This document shows positions 33,565-41,924 of a DNA stretch of 64,000 nucleotides, piece by piece. A program made the position numbers and the translations under genes. The notes below the pieces were generated by a model. It had not been told where the DNA came from and did not search any database. It saw nothing but the letters and a program-made list of their open reading frames with translations. Source of the DNA: CAZYTX01 sp964650485 (GTDB lineage Bacteria > RBG-13-61-14 > DATKZS01); contig CAZYTX010000002.1 in assembly GCA_964650485.1 (NCBI GenBank), forward strand, positions 93,591-157,590, in the 5' to 3' direction. How positions within the stretch are numbered: position 1 is the stretch's first letter; each line of letters opens with the position of its first letter.

Positions 33565-34226
33565 TTTCCTGCCTGCTGTCGTCCGGAATCGCACACCGCC
33601 ATGAGCCACGGATAAACAAGGGTCACTGATACTTTAGTATCAAACACCTGGGCCAGCTCATTTTTAACTAGACTTTTGGTGAACCGGACCACGTGGTCCG
33701 GGTGCTCTCCCAGCCTTTTCCAGTTCTTGCCGATCATGAAGTTGGTGGCCTGGTACCAGGGACACGCTGGTACGGTGAAGATGCATGGGCCGATCGAGAC
33801 CCGGGCGGCCTCCTCGATGACCCGGTGGAAGTCGGGCATGTGCTCCAGCACCTCGATGCATATGAGCGCGTCAAATGATCGGTCTGCAAGGGGCAGGTCC
33901 CTGCCGTCGGCGCAGATGTACTTGTACCCCGGGTTGATCGCGCGCGCCACTTCCAGGACCTCCGCGTCCGGCTCCACGCCTGTGATGCTTCTTGCGGGGA
34001 ATTGAAAAGAGAGGAAGTGGTCCACGAAGCCCTCGCCGCAGCCGAGGTCGAGGAGGGCTTTCCACTCGAAGCCCGCAAGCTCGAGGGAAAGTCTTTGCAG
34101 GAACCGGTTTATGATGACCTGCCTGAGGGGGTTTTTGGGGAAGTACTTTGATCGGGTCTCGGGCCGGACCTTTTTGGCCAGGTCTCCGGCGATCTCCGTC
34201 CAGTTTATGCTTGGGCCTTGTGGCAT
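33561..34226 (-). CDS. Class I SAM-dependent methyltransferase
   Basis: A 221-residue methyltransferase of the methyltransf_11/25 type. Motif I is LLDLGCGEGFVDHF; then GVEPDAEVLEVAR, CADGRDLPLADRSFDALICI and EVLEHM. The substrate is unknown, but it lies one base after the last radical SAM gene and overlaps rnr by four bases, so it probably acts in the same pathway as the radical SAM run. Confidence 0.85.
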   Translation of the reverse strand: MPQGPSINWTEIAGDLAKKVRPETRSKYFPKNPLRQVIINRFLQRLSLELAGFEWKALLDLGCGEGFVDHFLSFQFPARSITGVEPDAEVLEVARAINPGYKYICADGRDLPLADRSFDALICIEVLEHMPDFHRVIEEAARVSIGPCIFTVPACPWYQATNFMIGKNWKRLGEHPDHVVRFTKSLVKNELAQVFDTKVSVTLVYPWLMAVCDSGRQQAGK

Positions 34227-34227
34227 G

Positions 34228-35703
34228 TTACGCTCTCAGCCTTCTCTTCATTATCTCGCAGACCAGCCCGGGCCGGGAGAGGAACACGGAGTAGCGGGAG
34301 AAGAACCTTATGGGGTGTCGCAGCAGAAGCCCCAGGTTGTAGCGCCAGAACCAGCGGCTGCGGAGCCGGTGCAGCTCTTGCCTCTTCCACTCGGGGGTGT
34401 CGAATCGTGCCTCGAAGTAGTCAACCTCCTCGGCCACATCGTCCAGGCCCACGTACCCCTTTTCCAGGCACTCGTCGAACAGCGGCGTGCCCGGCAGGGG
34501 GTTGAAGATAAACGTCGAGATGCGGTCCAGGTCCAGCCTCCTGGAGAAATCGAGGGTATGCTTTATCTGCTCCCTGGTCTCCCCCGGGAAGCCGATTATA
34601 AAGAACCCGTATGAGCCGAACCCCTTTTTCCTGATCCTCTTCGCCGCCTCCTCGACCTGGTCGAGCCTGGTGGGCTTCTTGATGATGTCCCTGAGCACCT
34701 CCTGGTCACCGCTCTCCACCGCCAGGGTGAGCTCGTAACCCCCACTCCTCTTCATGAGCTCCAGCATCTCCTCGTCCAGGCTCACCACGTGGATGCCGTT
34801 GGGCGTGTTCCAGGTCACGTCAATCCCGAGCTCGATCATACCCCTGAATATGGTCTTTGCCCGGTCCATGTCCACGGTGAGGTTGTCGTCGAAGAACTTG
34901 AACTCGCGTATGCCCATGTCATTGTAGAGGCGCTCCATCTCGCGGAGCACGTTCCCGGGCGAGCGCTTTCTGTAGCGGTTCCCCCAGAACCTGGTGGAGG
35001 AGCAGAAGGTGCAGCGGTAGGGGCACCCGCGCGAGGTTATCAGGTTCATGAAGGGCCTTCGCTTGTACACCAGCCCCATGGGCTCACTGATCCTGTGGTA
35101 GAGTTCGAGCGGGAACAGGTCCCTTGCCGGGAAGGGTATGCCGTCAATGTCCTGGTGCGGCGGCCTCGCCTGGTTCATCACGACCTCGCCGTCCCTGCGC
35201 CACATGAGGCCGGCCACGTCCCCGGGTCCCTCGCGGTCCCTGGAGGCCTTTACCAGCTCGAGCATGGTGAACTCTCCCTCGCCCGTAGCTATCATGTCGA
35301 GCTCGGGGCATTTTTTCATGCACAGCTCGGGCAGGAAGGTAGGGTGCGTGCCCCCGGTCACGGTTACGGTCCCGGGGTCCAGGTGCTTGGCCCTCTTCAC
35401 GATCTCGGCCACGTTCCTGAACTGGCTGGAGAATATGCAGGAGACGCCCACCAGGTCGGGCTTGAACCTTCGTATCCTCTCCTCGATCTTGTCAAATGGG
35501 AGTCCGTATCTAAAGAGCTTCTCCCCTGCCCGCTCCTCGTGATGGTACCCCTCGGCCGCGGCGTCCAGCACCTCGATGTCAGCGTGGCCCCTGAGCACCG
35601 CGGCCACGTAAGCCAGCCCCAAAGGCAGGTGCGACTGCTTCATGCTCTGGGGCGAGAAGCTGACCGGAGGGTATATGAGCATCACCCGCTCAACCGGACG
35701 CAT
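34228..35703 (-). CDS. B12-binding radical SAM protein (paralogue A)
   Basis: About 491 residues. Residues 1-140 form a cobalamin-binding fold (VMLIYPPVSFSP, PDLVGVSCIFSSQF, VTGGTHPTFLPELC); it lacks the DxHxxG cobalt-coordinating His, as many class B enzymes do. FPARDLFPLELY leads to the radical SAM core with TSRGCPYRCTFCSS, the [4Fe-4S] CxxxCxxC. The C-terminal tail has RHPIRFFSRYS, a basic-aromatic motif shared by all four paralogues. Class B enzymes methylate unactivated carbons or do ring chemistry; the substrate is unknown. It overlaps paralogue B by 14 bases. Confidence 0.9.
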   Translation of the reverse strand: MRPVERVMLIYPPVSFSPQSMKQSHLPLGLAYVAAVLRGHADIEVLDAAAEGYHHEERAGEKLFRYGLPFDKIEERIRRFKPDLVGVSCIFSSQFRNVAEIVKRAKHLDPGTVTVTGGTHPTFLPELCMKKCPELDMIATGEGEFTMLELVKASRDREGPGDVAGLMWRRDGEVVMNQARPPHQDIDGIPFPARDLFPLELYHRISEPMGLVYKRRPFMNLITSRGCPYRCTFCSSTRFWGNRYRKRSPGNVLREMERLYNDMGIREFKFFDDNLTVDMDRAKTIFRGMIELGIDVTWNTPNGIHVVSLDEEMLELMKRSGGYELTLAVESGDQEVLRDIIKKPTRLDQVEEAAKRIRKKGFGSYGFFIIGFPGETREQIKHTLDFSRRLDLDRISTFIFNPLPGTPLFDECLEKGYVGLDDVAEEVDYFEARFDTPEWKRQELHRLRSRWFWRYNLGLLLRHPIRFFSRYSVFLSRPGLVCEIMKRRLRA

Positions 35704-37210
35704 GGCCCCTCCCTGCAAAGAGCTCTCTCCCCCACCTTGCAATGAACTCGAAAAAATGCGCGGCCACGTAAAAGGGCCTTTTAAAGATCACCCCGCCGTA
35801 GTTCTTGATAAAGCGCAGAGGGTGGCGCAAAAGCGCGGAGAACATGAAGCCAAGGTAAAAGACGCCGGTAAGACGCTCGACCTGCTCCGCGGTCCACTCG
35901 CCGGTGTTGAAGTGCCCCTTGTTGAAGTCTATGGAGGTGAAGTCAAGGGCCGGGGGAAGGTGTCCCTGCTCGATGCCCTTTTCGTACAGCTCGGTGCCGG
36001 GCAGTGGGGAGGCGATGAAGAAGTAGGCCCCGTCCAGGTCCAGGTCCCTGGCCAGCCTGTAGGTGTCCTTCATCTCCTCCTTGGTCTCGCCCGGAAAGCC
36101 GGAGATGAAAAAGGCGTGCACCTGTATGGAGAGCCGCTTCATCTCCGCCACCAGCGGCCGGACCTTCTCGAGGTTCAGCGGCTTCTTAATCACCCTGGAG
36201 AGCACCCGCTGGTTCCCGGACTCGATGGCCAGGGTCACGCTGTAGCAGCCCGCGTCCCTCATGAGCCCGAGCAGGTCATTGTCCAGGCGCCACAGCGCTA
36301 TACCGTTCGGCATGCACCAGTCGAGCTCCAGCCCCCGCTCCATCATGCCTTTGAATATGGCCGATGCCCGCTCGCGGTCGAATATGAGGTTGTCGTCAAT
36401 GAACTGGAGCTCGCGCACCCCGTAACTCTCCTTCAGGTGCTCCATCTCCGAGAGCACTCTATCCGGGGACTGTCCTCGGAAGCCGTGCCCCCAGAACCTT
36501 GCCGATGAGCAGAAGGTGCAGTGCGCCGGGCACCCGCGCGAGGTCTGTATGGACGTGTTTCGCTTTCTCTTGTAGATGCGGGAGAAGGGCGCAGAAGCGT
36601 GGAAGTACTTTTCCATGGGCACGAGGTCCCTTGCCGGGAAGGGGAGCGGGTCGAGGTCCGCGATGGGCTCCGCGGGAGGAGTACAGCGGACTCCCCCGTC
36701 CTCCCTGTACGCCAGCCCGGGTATGTTTTCAAGTCCCTCTTCCTTGCGGCTGGCCTCGATTATACGGACAAGGGTCTGCTCGCCCTCGCCCCGCACGACC
36801 AGGTCGAGGTCCTTGCACTGGGCAAGGCACTGCTCGGAGAGGAAAGTCGGATGGGTCCCCCCGGCCACGGTGACAATGTCCGGGTCCACGGCCTTGGCCC
36901 GGACCGCGGTCTCCATGACCTCGGGCCAGTTGAAGGACGCCAGGCAGGTGATCCCCACCGCGTCCGGCCCGTACTCGCGGATGCGCTCCTCCACCTGGTC
37001 CATGGTGATGCCGTACACCTCGAAGGGGCCCGACCGCCACACGTTTTCGTATCCCTCGCACTTGGCGTCGAGAACGGAAACGTCCGCCATGTCCCGCACG
37101 TATGCAGCCAGGGACATGGGACCCAAGGGAGGCACGTTTGCCCTGAAGAACCCCTTCAAGGCCCGGTCGGGCGGGTATATGAGGAGCATGCGGCGGACGG
37201 GGCGTATCAT
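35690..37210 (-). CDS. B12-binding radical SAM protein (paralogue B)
   Basis: A 506-residue paralogue. The N-terminal cobalamin fold starts RRMLLIYPPDRALKG and has DAVGITCLASFNW and VAGGTHPTFLSEQC. FPARDLVPMEKYF precedes the core with TSRGCPAHCTFCSSARFWG. The tail shows RHPLRFIKNYGG. It is the most divergent of the four; its acceptor pocket region (WCMPNGIALWRLDNDL) differs from the WNTPNGI of the others. It starts six bases after paralogue C. Confidence 0.9.
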   Translation of the reverse strand: MIRPVRRMLLIYPPDRALKGFFRANVPPLGPMSLAAYVRDMADVSVLDAKCEGYENVWRSGPFEVYGITMDQVEERIREYGPDAVGITCLASFNWPEVMETAVRAKAVDPDIVTVAGGTHPTFLSEQCLAQCKDLDLVVRGEGEQTLVRIIEASRKEEGLENIPGLAYREDGGVRCTPPAEPIADLDPLPFPARDLVPMEKYFHASAPFSRIYKRKRNTSIQTSRGCPAHCTFCSSARFWGHGFRGQSPDRVLSEMEHLKESYGVRELQFIDDNLIFDRERASAIFKGMMERGLELDWCMPNGIALWRLDNDLLGLMRDAGCYSVTLAIESGNQRVLSRVIKKPLNLEKVRPLVAEMKRLSIQVHAFFISGFPGETKEEMKDTYRLARDLDLDGAYFFIASPLPGTELYEKGIEQGHLPPALDFTSIDFNKGHFNTGEWTAEQVERLTGVFYLGFMFSALLRHPLRFIKNYGGVIFKRPFYVAAHFFEFIARWGRELFAGRGHASG

Positions 37211-37216
37211 GATTCT

Positions 37217-38197
37217 TTAAAGGACTGACTTCACAAGCTTGACTATCATCTCTGGATGAGCCATCGCCTGCGGTCCCCACTGCCTGAAGAACTTGTCAGG
37301 TCTTCTGAACAACGGTTTTATGTTATTTCTAAACAAGGCCCGGCGCTGCACCCTGAGAAGCTCTTGCGAAGTCATGTCGGAAAGCTTTATATTGGGGTTG
37401 AAGTAGTGGACCGCCTTCTCAAAGTCGAAGTCTTCTCTGACCAGTCCCTGGCTTATGGCCCTCTCGGCCAACGGGGTTCCCGGCAGGGGCGTGTACATGA
37501 ATAAATATATCCTGTCCAGTGCCAGCTCTTCTATGAATTTTATTGTATTCATGACCTGTTGTTTTGTTTCTCCGGGCAGGCCGATTATAAAGAATCCCGA
37601 GGTCCAGATCCCGTGTCTTTTAATCCTTTGTGCCGCCCGCTTGGCTTCTGCAAGGTCCATGGGCTTGTTGATGATGTTCTTCAGCACCTCGGGGTCTCCG
37701 GACTCGATTGCCAGGGTGAGGTCGTAGCACCCGCTCTCTTTCATGAGACAAAGCATCTCGTCGTCCAGGTGGCGCACGGCTATGCCGTTGGGCGTGTTCC
37801 AGAGAAAGTCGAAACCCCGCTCGATCATCCCCCTGAACAGAGCCTTTGTACGCTCCTTGTCAAAGGTGAGGTTGTCATCCTCGAACTTCAGCTCCCGCAC
37901 GTTGTATTCATCTTTCAAGACCTGCATCTCCTCCAGAATGTTCTCCGGCGAGCGCCTGCGGTAGCGTCCACCCCAGTGTATGCAAGAGGAACAGAACGTA
38001 CATCTGTAGGGACAGCCGCGGCTGGTGATTATGGGCACGCAGCGCCGGCGCCTGGTTATACTCTGCATGGGTGTGTTGATCTTGAAGTACTTCTCCAGGG
38101 GGAGCATGTCCCTGGCGGGAAGCGGGAGCAGGTCAAGGTCTTGTACAAGCCAGCGCCCGCCGTTGACGCGAACCTCCCCGTTCTCCTTATGGGCCAT
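37217..38197 (-). CDS. B12-binding radical SAM protein (paralogue C), C-terminal part after frameshift
   Basis: Carries the radical SAM half of paralogue C: LPARDMLPLEKYFKINTP, TSRGCPYRCTFCSSCIHWG, WNTPNGIAVRHLDDEM and the tail RRPDKFFRQWG. The matching N-terminal half lies directly upstream in another frame (38187-38702). Near the join, the upstream frame reads AIINSINGGG while this frame carries GTRAMAHKENGEVRV, which lines up with the uninterrupted paralogue D (AMIERINQGKGLEG then LAYKENG). The break is at ten G (minus strand). A one-base slip would restore a single gene of about 495 residues. Confidence 0.85.
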   Translation of the reverse strand: MAHKENGEVRVNGGRWLVQDLDLLPLPARDMLPLEKYFKINTPMQSITRRRRCVPIITSRGCPYRCTFCSSCIHWGGRYRRRSPENILEEMQVLKDEYNVRELKFEDDNLTFDKERTKALFRGMIERGFDFLWNTPNGIAVRHLDDEMLCLMKESGCYDLTLAIESGDPEVLKNIINKPMDLAEAKRAAQRIKRHGIWTSGFFIIGLPGETKQQVMNTIKFIEELALDRIYLFMYTPLPGTPLAERAISQGLVREDFDFEKAVHYFNPNIKLSDMTSQELLRVQRRALFRNNIKPLFRRPDKFFRQWGPQAMAHPEMIVKLVKSVL

Positions 38198-38702
38198 GGC
38201 CCTGGTCCCTTCGAGTGACCCCCCCCCCGTTTATACTATTTATAATAGCCTCCAGGGGCAGCTCGCCCTCGCCGATCACCACTGCATCCAGATCGGAGGT
38301 CTCAAGTGCGCGCTCGGGCAGGAAGGAAGGGTAGGCGCCGCCGGTGACCAGGAACAGGTCAGGGTCCATGGCCCTGGCCCTCCTTGCGATCTCGCGCACA
38401 AAGGGGAACTGGCTGGAGAAAATAGTTGAGATGCCCACCAGGTCCGGGCCGAACTCACTCACCCTGGACTCGATGTCATTATAGGAGAGCCCGCGTTTTA
38501 CGTTCTCCTCGTCGAGCAGCTCCACGTTATGGTATCCTTCAACCTCCGAGTCCAGCAGGCGGACTTCAACGTCCAAGCGCTCCCGCAGGTACGCCGCCAG
38601 GTAGGACACACCCATGGGCACCTCGCACATCCCGTTGGTAAAGCGTGAATCCGGCATGGGAGGGTAGATAAGCATGACCTTCTTTATCGGACGGCGTATC
38701 AT
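38187..38702 (-). CDS. B12-binding radical SAM protein (paralogue C), N-terminal cobalamin domain before frameshift
   Basis: About 171 residues from the ATG at 38702, which has GGGG seven bases upstream. It is the cobalamin-binding half: KKVMLIYPPMPDSRFTN, PDLVGISTIFSSQFPFVREI, TGGAYPSFLPERALE and VVIGEGELPLEAI. After the ten-G run the frame goes into VTRRDQGHGP and stops, with no radical SAM core. A start 18 bases after the paralogue D stop fits the operon. Confidence 0.85.
   Translation of the reverse strand: MIRRPIKKVMLIYPPMPDSRFTNGMCEVPMGVSYLAAYLRERLDVEVRLLDSEVEGYHNVELLDEENVKRGLSYNDIESRVSEFGPDLVGISTIFSSQFPFVREIARRARAMDPDLFLVTGGAYPSFLPERALETSDLDAVVIGEGELPLEAIINSINGGGVTRRDQGHGP
38219..38228. 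repeat. Homopolymer of ten C (ten G in the coding strand) at a frameshift
   Basis: Ten C on the plus strand, equal to ten G in the coding strand of paralogue C, at the point where its two halves change frame. The corresponding place in paralogue D has no such run. Confidence 0.85.
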
Positions 38703-38719
38703 AAGCATGCCCCTTTTAT

Positions 38720-40237
38720 CTAGCGTATTGCCCGGAGGAACTTGAGCATGATGTCCGGGTGGTCCCTCATGACCACGCCCCATCTTGCCAGGAACCGGTG
38801 GGGCCTGGTGAAGAGCAGCCTGATGTTGTTCATGAGGAAGGCCCGGCGCTGCAGGGTCAGGAGCTCGTCCCAGCTCATGTCCGGGAGCCTTACCATTGGG
38901 AGGAAATAGTGGTTGCCCTTCTCAAAGTCGAAGTCTTCCCTGACCAGCCCGTTTTTTATGGCCTCCTCGGCAAGCGGGGTCCCGGGAAGCGGCGTGTATA
39001 AGAATATGTAGAGCCGGTCGAGGTTGAGCTCGCGCGCGAATCTCACCGTGTTCTCCACCTGGCTCTTCTTCTCGCCCGGCAGCCCGATTATGAAGTAGCC
39101 CGCGGTGCCGATGCCGTGCTTCTTGATCCTCTTGGCCGCGTTCCGGGCCTCATCGAGGTCCAGCGGCTTCTTGATGATCTTCCGGAGCACCTCCGGGTCC
39201 CCGGACTCGATTGCCAGGGTGAGCTCGTAGCACCCGCTTCTCTTCATCAGGGAAAGCATCTCGTCGTCCAGGTGGCGCACGGCTATGCCGTTTGGGGTGT
39301 TCCAAAGGAAGTTGAACCCTTGCTCGATCATCCCCTTGAACAGGGCCTTTGCCCGCTCCCTGTCAAATGTCAAGTTGTCGTCCTCGAACTTGAGCTCTTT
39401 TACGTTGTATTTGTCCTTTAGAAGCGCCATCTCCTCGAGCACCTTTTCCACCGACCTCGTCCTGTACTTGTGTCCCCAGTGTATGGTGGACGAGCAGAAC
39501 CTGCACCGGTAGGGGCACCCGCGCGAGGTGACTATGGGCAGGTTGCGCCTGTTCCTGCTCACTATCTGCATGGGCATGTTGATCTTGAAGTACTTCTCGA
39601 TGGGGAACAGGTCCCTTGCCGGCACGGGCAGGGAGTCGAGGTCATCCACCATCCAGTGCCGGCTGTTCACCATGACCTCCCTGCCCGTGCGGGCGGGCCG
39701 CACGCAGACAGGGCCGTTTTCCTTGTATGCCAGCGCCGGCAATCCTTCCAGGCCCTTGCCCTGGTTGATGCGCTCTATCATGGCCGTAAACGGCAACTCG
39801 CCCTCGCCTATCACCACCGCGTCAAGTTCCGTGGATTCAAGTGCGTGCTCGGGCATGAAAGAAGGGTACGTGCCGCCGGTGACCAGGTGAAGGTCCGGGT
39901 CCATGGCCCGGGCCCTCCTTGCGATCTCGCGCACAAAGGGGAACTGGCTGGAGAAGATGGTCGAGAGCCCCACCAGGTCGGGCTTTTCCGCGCGTATCCT
40001 CTCCTCTATATCATCGTAGGAGAGCCCGAACTTGATCGAGTCCTGCTCGAGCGGCTCGACGTTCTCGTACCCCTCTGCGGCCGCGTCCAGCACCGAGACC
40101 TCGACGCCCGCGTGCTCCAGAAGATAAGCTGCCAGGCTGGCTATGCCCATGGGCATCTCGCAGATGTTGTTGGTTATCCGCGCGCTGGCAATGGGCGGGA
40201 AGATGAGCATGACTTTTTTTACTGCACGTCTTGACAT
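38720..40237 (-). CDS. B12-binding radical SAM protein (paralogue D), first gene of the run
   Basis: About 505 residues from the ATG at 40237. N-terminal cobalamin fold: KKVMLIFPPIASARITNN, PDLVGLSTIFSSQF and TGGTYPSFMPEHALE. VPARDLFPIEKYFKIN leads to TSRGCPYRCRFCSSTIHWG. The tail reads TRPHRFLARWG. Its sequence is closest to paralogue C, over the whole length, indicating recent tandem duplication. It heads the transcript D-C-B-A-methyltransferase-rnr. I saw no convincing promoter in the 126-base gap upstream. Confidence 0.92.
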   Translation of the reverse strand: MSRRAVKKVMLIFPPIASARITNNICEMPMGIASLAAYLLEHAGVEVSVLDAAAEGYENVEPLEQDSIKFGLSYDDIEERIRAEKPDLVGLSTIFSSQFPFVREIARRARAMDPDLHLVTGGTYPSFMPEHALESTELDAVVIGEGELPFTAMIERINQGKGLEGLPALAYKENGPVCVRPARTGREVMVNSRHWMVDDLDSLPVPARDLFPIEKYFKINMPMQIVSRNRRNLPIVTSRGCPYRCRFCSSTIHWGHKYRTRSVEKVLEEMALLKDKYNVKELKFEDDNLTFDRERAKALFKGMIEQGFNFLWNTPNGIAVRHLDDEMLSLMKRSGCYELTLAIESGDPEVLRKIIKKPLDLDEARNAAKRIKKHGIGTAGYFIIGLPGEKKSQVENTVRFARELNLDRLYIFLYTPLPGTPLAEEAIKNGLVREDFDFEKGNHYFLPMVRLPDMSWDELLTLQRRAFLMNNIRLLFTRPHRFLARWGVVMRDHPDIMLKFLRAIR

Positions 40238-40363
40238 TTTACATTGTGCTTGTTGTGAAGAATGCCGCAACAGGCACTCATTAATTTAGCAGGTTTTGGG
40301 CCTATTAAAAAATCCGCGGGCCGCTCTATTTGAATCCTGGCCGGGCATGTTTGTTCAGGAGTA

Positions 40364-41749
40364 TCACGCGCCAGACTTCAGTGCTTCGAGCTTCTTCTTA
40401 AGCGGGGAGCGCAGCTTTTGTCCCTCCAGGGTCCCTAAGAGGTTATTCTTCTCGCGCGGGTCCGCGGCGAGGTCAAAGAGCTCCGCGGGCCTGTCATTGT
40501 CGTACTCGATGTACTTGTGGGTCCTGGTGCGCACCGCCCGTATACCCGGAACAGCGTAGGGGTAGTCGCGGAAGTACTCGTAGAGCCACGCTTCCCTGCC
40601 GGGCGCGTCCGCGGAGCGAAGCAAGGGCATGATGCTCTTCCCTTCCATCTCCTTTGGCGCGGACAGGCCCGCGGCATCCAGCATGGTGGGCGCCAGGTCA
40701 ACGTTCAAAATCATCTGCTCGCGCCGGCCGCCCTTTTCCCCCAGGCCGGGATGCCTGATTATAAATGGCACCCGGATGGCCTCCTCGTACGCCCAGCGCT
40801 TGTCCACCAGCCGGTGCTCGCCCCAGAAGAAGCCGTTGTCGCTGGTGTAGACCACCACCGTGTCATCTGCAATGCCGGCCCGGTCAAGGTGGTCCAGGAC
40901 CCGGCCGACCTCGCGGTCCAGCGCGGTCAGGGCGGCGCAGTAGTTCCTGTAGTGGATCGAGAGCGGCAGCAGGGTGCCGTAGAACATGTGCCCGTTGGTC
41001 GCGGTGATCCACCTGTCAGCCTCCTCCGGGAAGTTAAGCTCCGCGTCGTCGTAAATGCCTTTAAGGTCCGGGGGCGGCAGGAACTGGTGGTGCACGGCCT
41101 TGTGCGAGAGGAACAGGCAGAAGGGGTTGTCGCGCTGCTTTCGCATGAACTCGATGGCCCGGTCGGTGAGCTCCTCGGTGATGTAGGGCTTCCTGGAGGG
41201 CTCGCGCTCTTTGTTCACGATGAGCGGGCAGTCAAAGTACCTGCCCTGGCCGCCCTGCACCGTGAAGGTCACGAACAGGTCCACGCCCCTGAGCTCCGGG
41301 AGCTTTCCCGGCATGTGCCACTTGCCTATGAACGCGGTGTCGTATCCCGCGGCCTTGAGCATCTCCAGGAATGTCACGTTGTGGTTGTCCCAGGTTGTGA
41401 GGTTGTTTTTGACCCCGTGGGTGTGCGGGTAGTTGCCGGTCAGAAAGCACGCCCGGCTGGGGCTGCAGAGCGAGGTGGTGACAAATGAGTTGTTGAACAC
41501 CACGCCTTCATCAGCAAGGCGGTCGAAAACCGGTGTGCGGATGAAGGGGTGGCCGGAAAACCCGAAGTGGTCCCACCTGTGGTCGTCGCTCAGGATGAAC
41601 ACCATGTTCGGGCGCCCGCGGGTCTCGGGGGCCGCGAGCAGCCTCCCCGCTCCGGCAGCCGCCAGTCCGGCGAGGGGGGCCGCGGCCGCAGTCTTTATGG
41701 CGCGCCTCCTGTGGATCCTCCTTGGGCCGCTGTCATTTTTCCCGGTCAT
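40364..41749 (-). CDS. Arylsulfatase (Cys-type) with Tat-like signal
   Basis: About 461 residues. The N terminus RRIHRRRAIKTAAAAPLAGL resembles a twin-arginine signal. The sulfatase domain has FILSDDHRWDH (metal-binding Asp pair), the full formylglycine site SLCSPSRACFLTG with CxPSR, GKWHM, VVYTSDNGFFWGEH and the C-terminal FDLAADPREKNNL. It is the only one of three sulfatase-fold proteins in the window with the Cys that becomes formylglycine, so it needs a maturase encoded elsewhere. It lies 126 bases after the end of the gene run that starts at 40237, transcribed on the same strand. Confidence 0.88.
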   Translation of the reverse strand: MTGKNDSGPRRIHRRRAIKTAAAAPLAGLAAAGAGRLLAAPETRGRPNMVFILSDDHRWDHFGFSGHPFIRTPVFDRLADEGVVFNNSFVTTSLCSPSRACFLTGNYPHTHGVKNNLTTWDNHNVTFLEMLKAAGYDTAFIGKWHMPGKLPELRGVDLFVTFTVQGGQGRYFDCPLIVNKEREPSRKPYITEELTDRAIEFMRKQRDNPFCLFLSHKAVHHQFLPPPDLKGIYDDAELNFPEEADRWITATNGHMFYGTLLPLSIHYRNYCAALTALDREVGRVLDHLDRAGIADDTVVVYTSDNGFFWGEHRLVDKRWAYEEAIRVPFIIRHPGLGEKGGRREQMILNVDLAPTMLDAAGLSAPKEMEGKSIMPLLRSADAPGREAWLYEYFRDYPYAVPGIRAVRTRTHKYIEYDNDRPAELFDLAADPREKNNLLGTLEGQKLRSPLKKKLEALKSGA

Positions 41750-41794
41750 TTCGAGCCTCTCCCTTCCGCTCTTGTAAACAATCAAGCTTTTGTT

Positions 41795-41875
41795 TCACGC
41801 GCAAAGGCGCTAAGAGTCAAGAAAAAGAAATGATCCCCTATCCGGACACTTTGCGTTCTTTGCGCCTTTGCGTGA
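41795..41875. repeat. Imperfect inverted repeat of the CACGCAAAGGCGC type
   Basis: The left arm (41795-41821) reads TCACGCGCAAAGGCGC followed by TAAGAGTCAAG. The right arm (41851-41875) is the near-complement, TTTGCGCCTTTGCGTGA. This resembles the short dispersed CACGCAAAGGCGCAAAGA elements seen in many environmental genomes. It lies in the gap between the sulfatase start and the small membrane protein. Confidence 0.6.
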
Positions 41876-41898
41876 TGCAATTGTCCGATGCAATTGTC
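41874..41898. repeat. Tandem 12-base direct repeat
   Basis: GATGCAATTGTC occurs at 41874-41885 and again at 41887-41898, one base apart, directly after the inverted repeat. CAATTG inside each unit is itself a palindrome. Confidence 0.6.
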
Positions 41899-41924
41899 TA
41901 TTTTGGACAAGAATGTCTGCCTGC

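Noticed and set aside
34228..40237. Reading the radical SAM run as a known hopanoid or bacteriochlorophyll locus
   Set aside because: No squalene-hopene cyclase, hpn or bch genes are present, and paralogue features do not single out HpnP or BchE.
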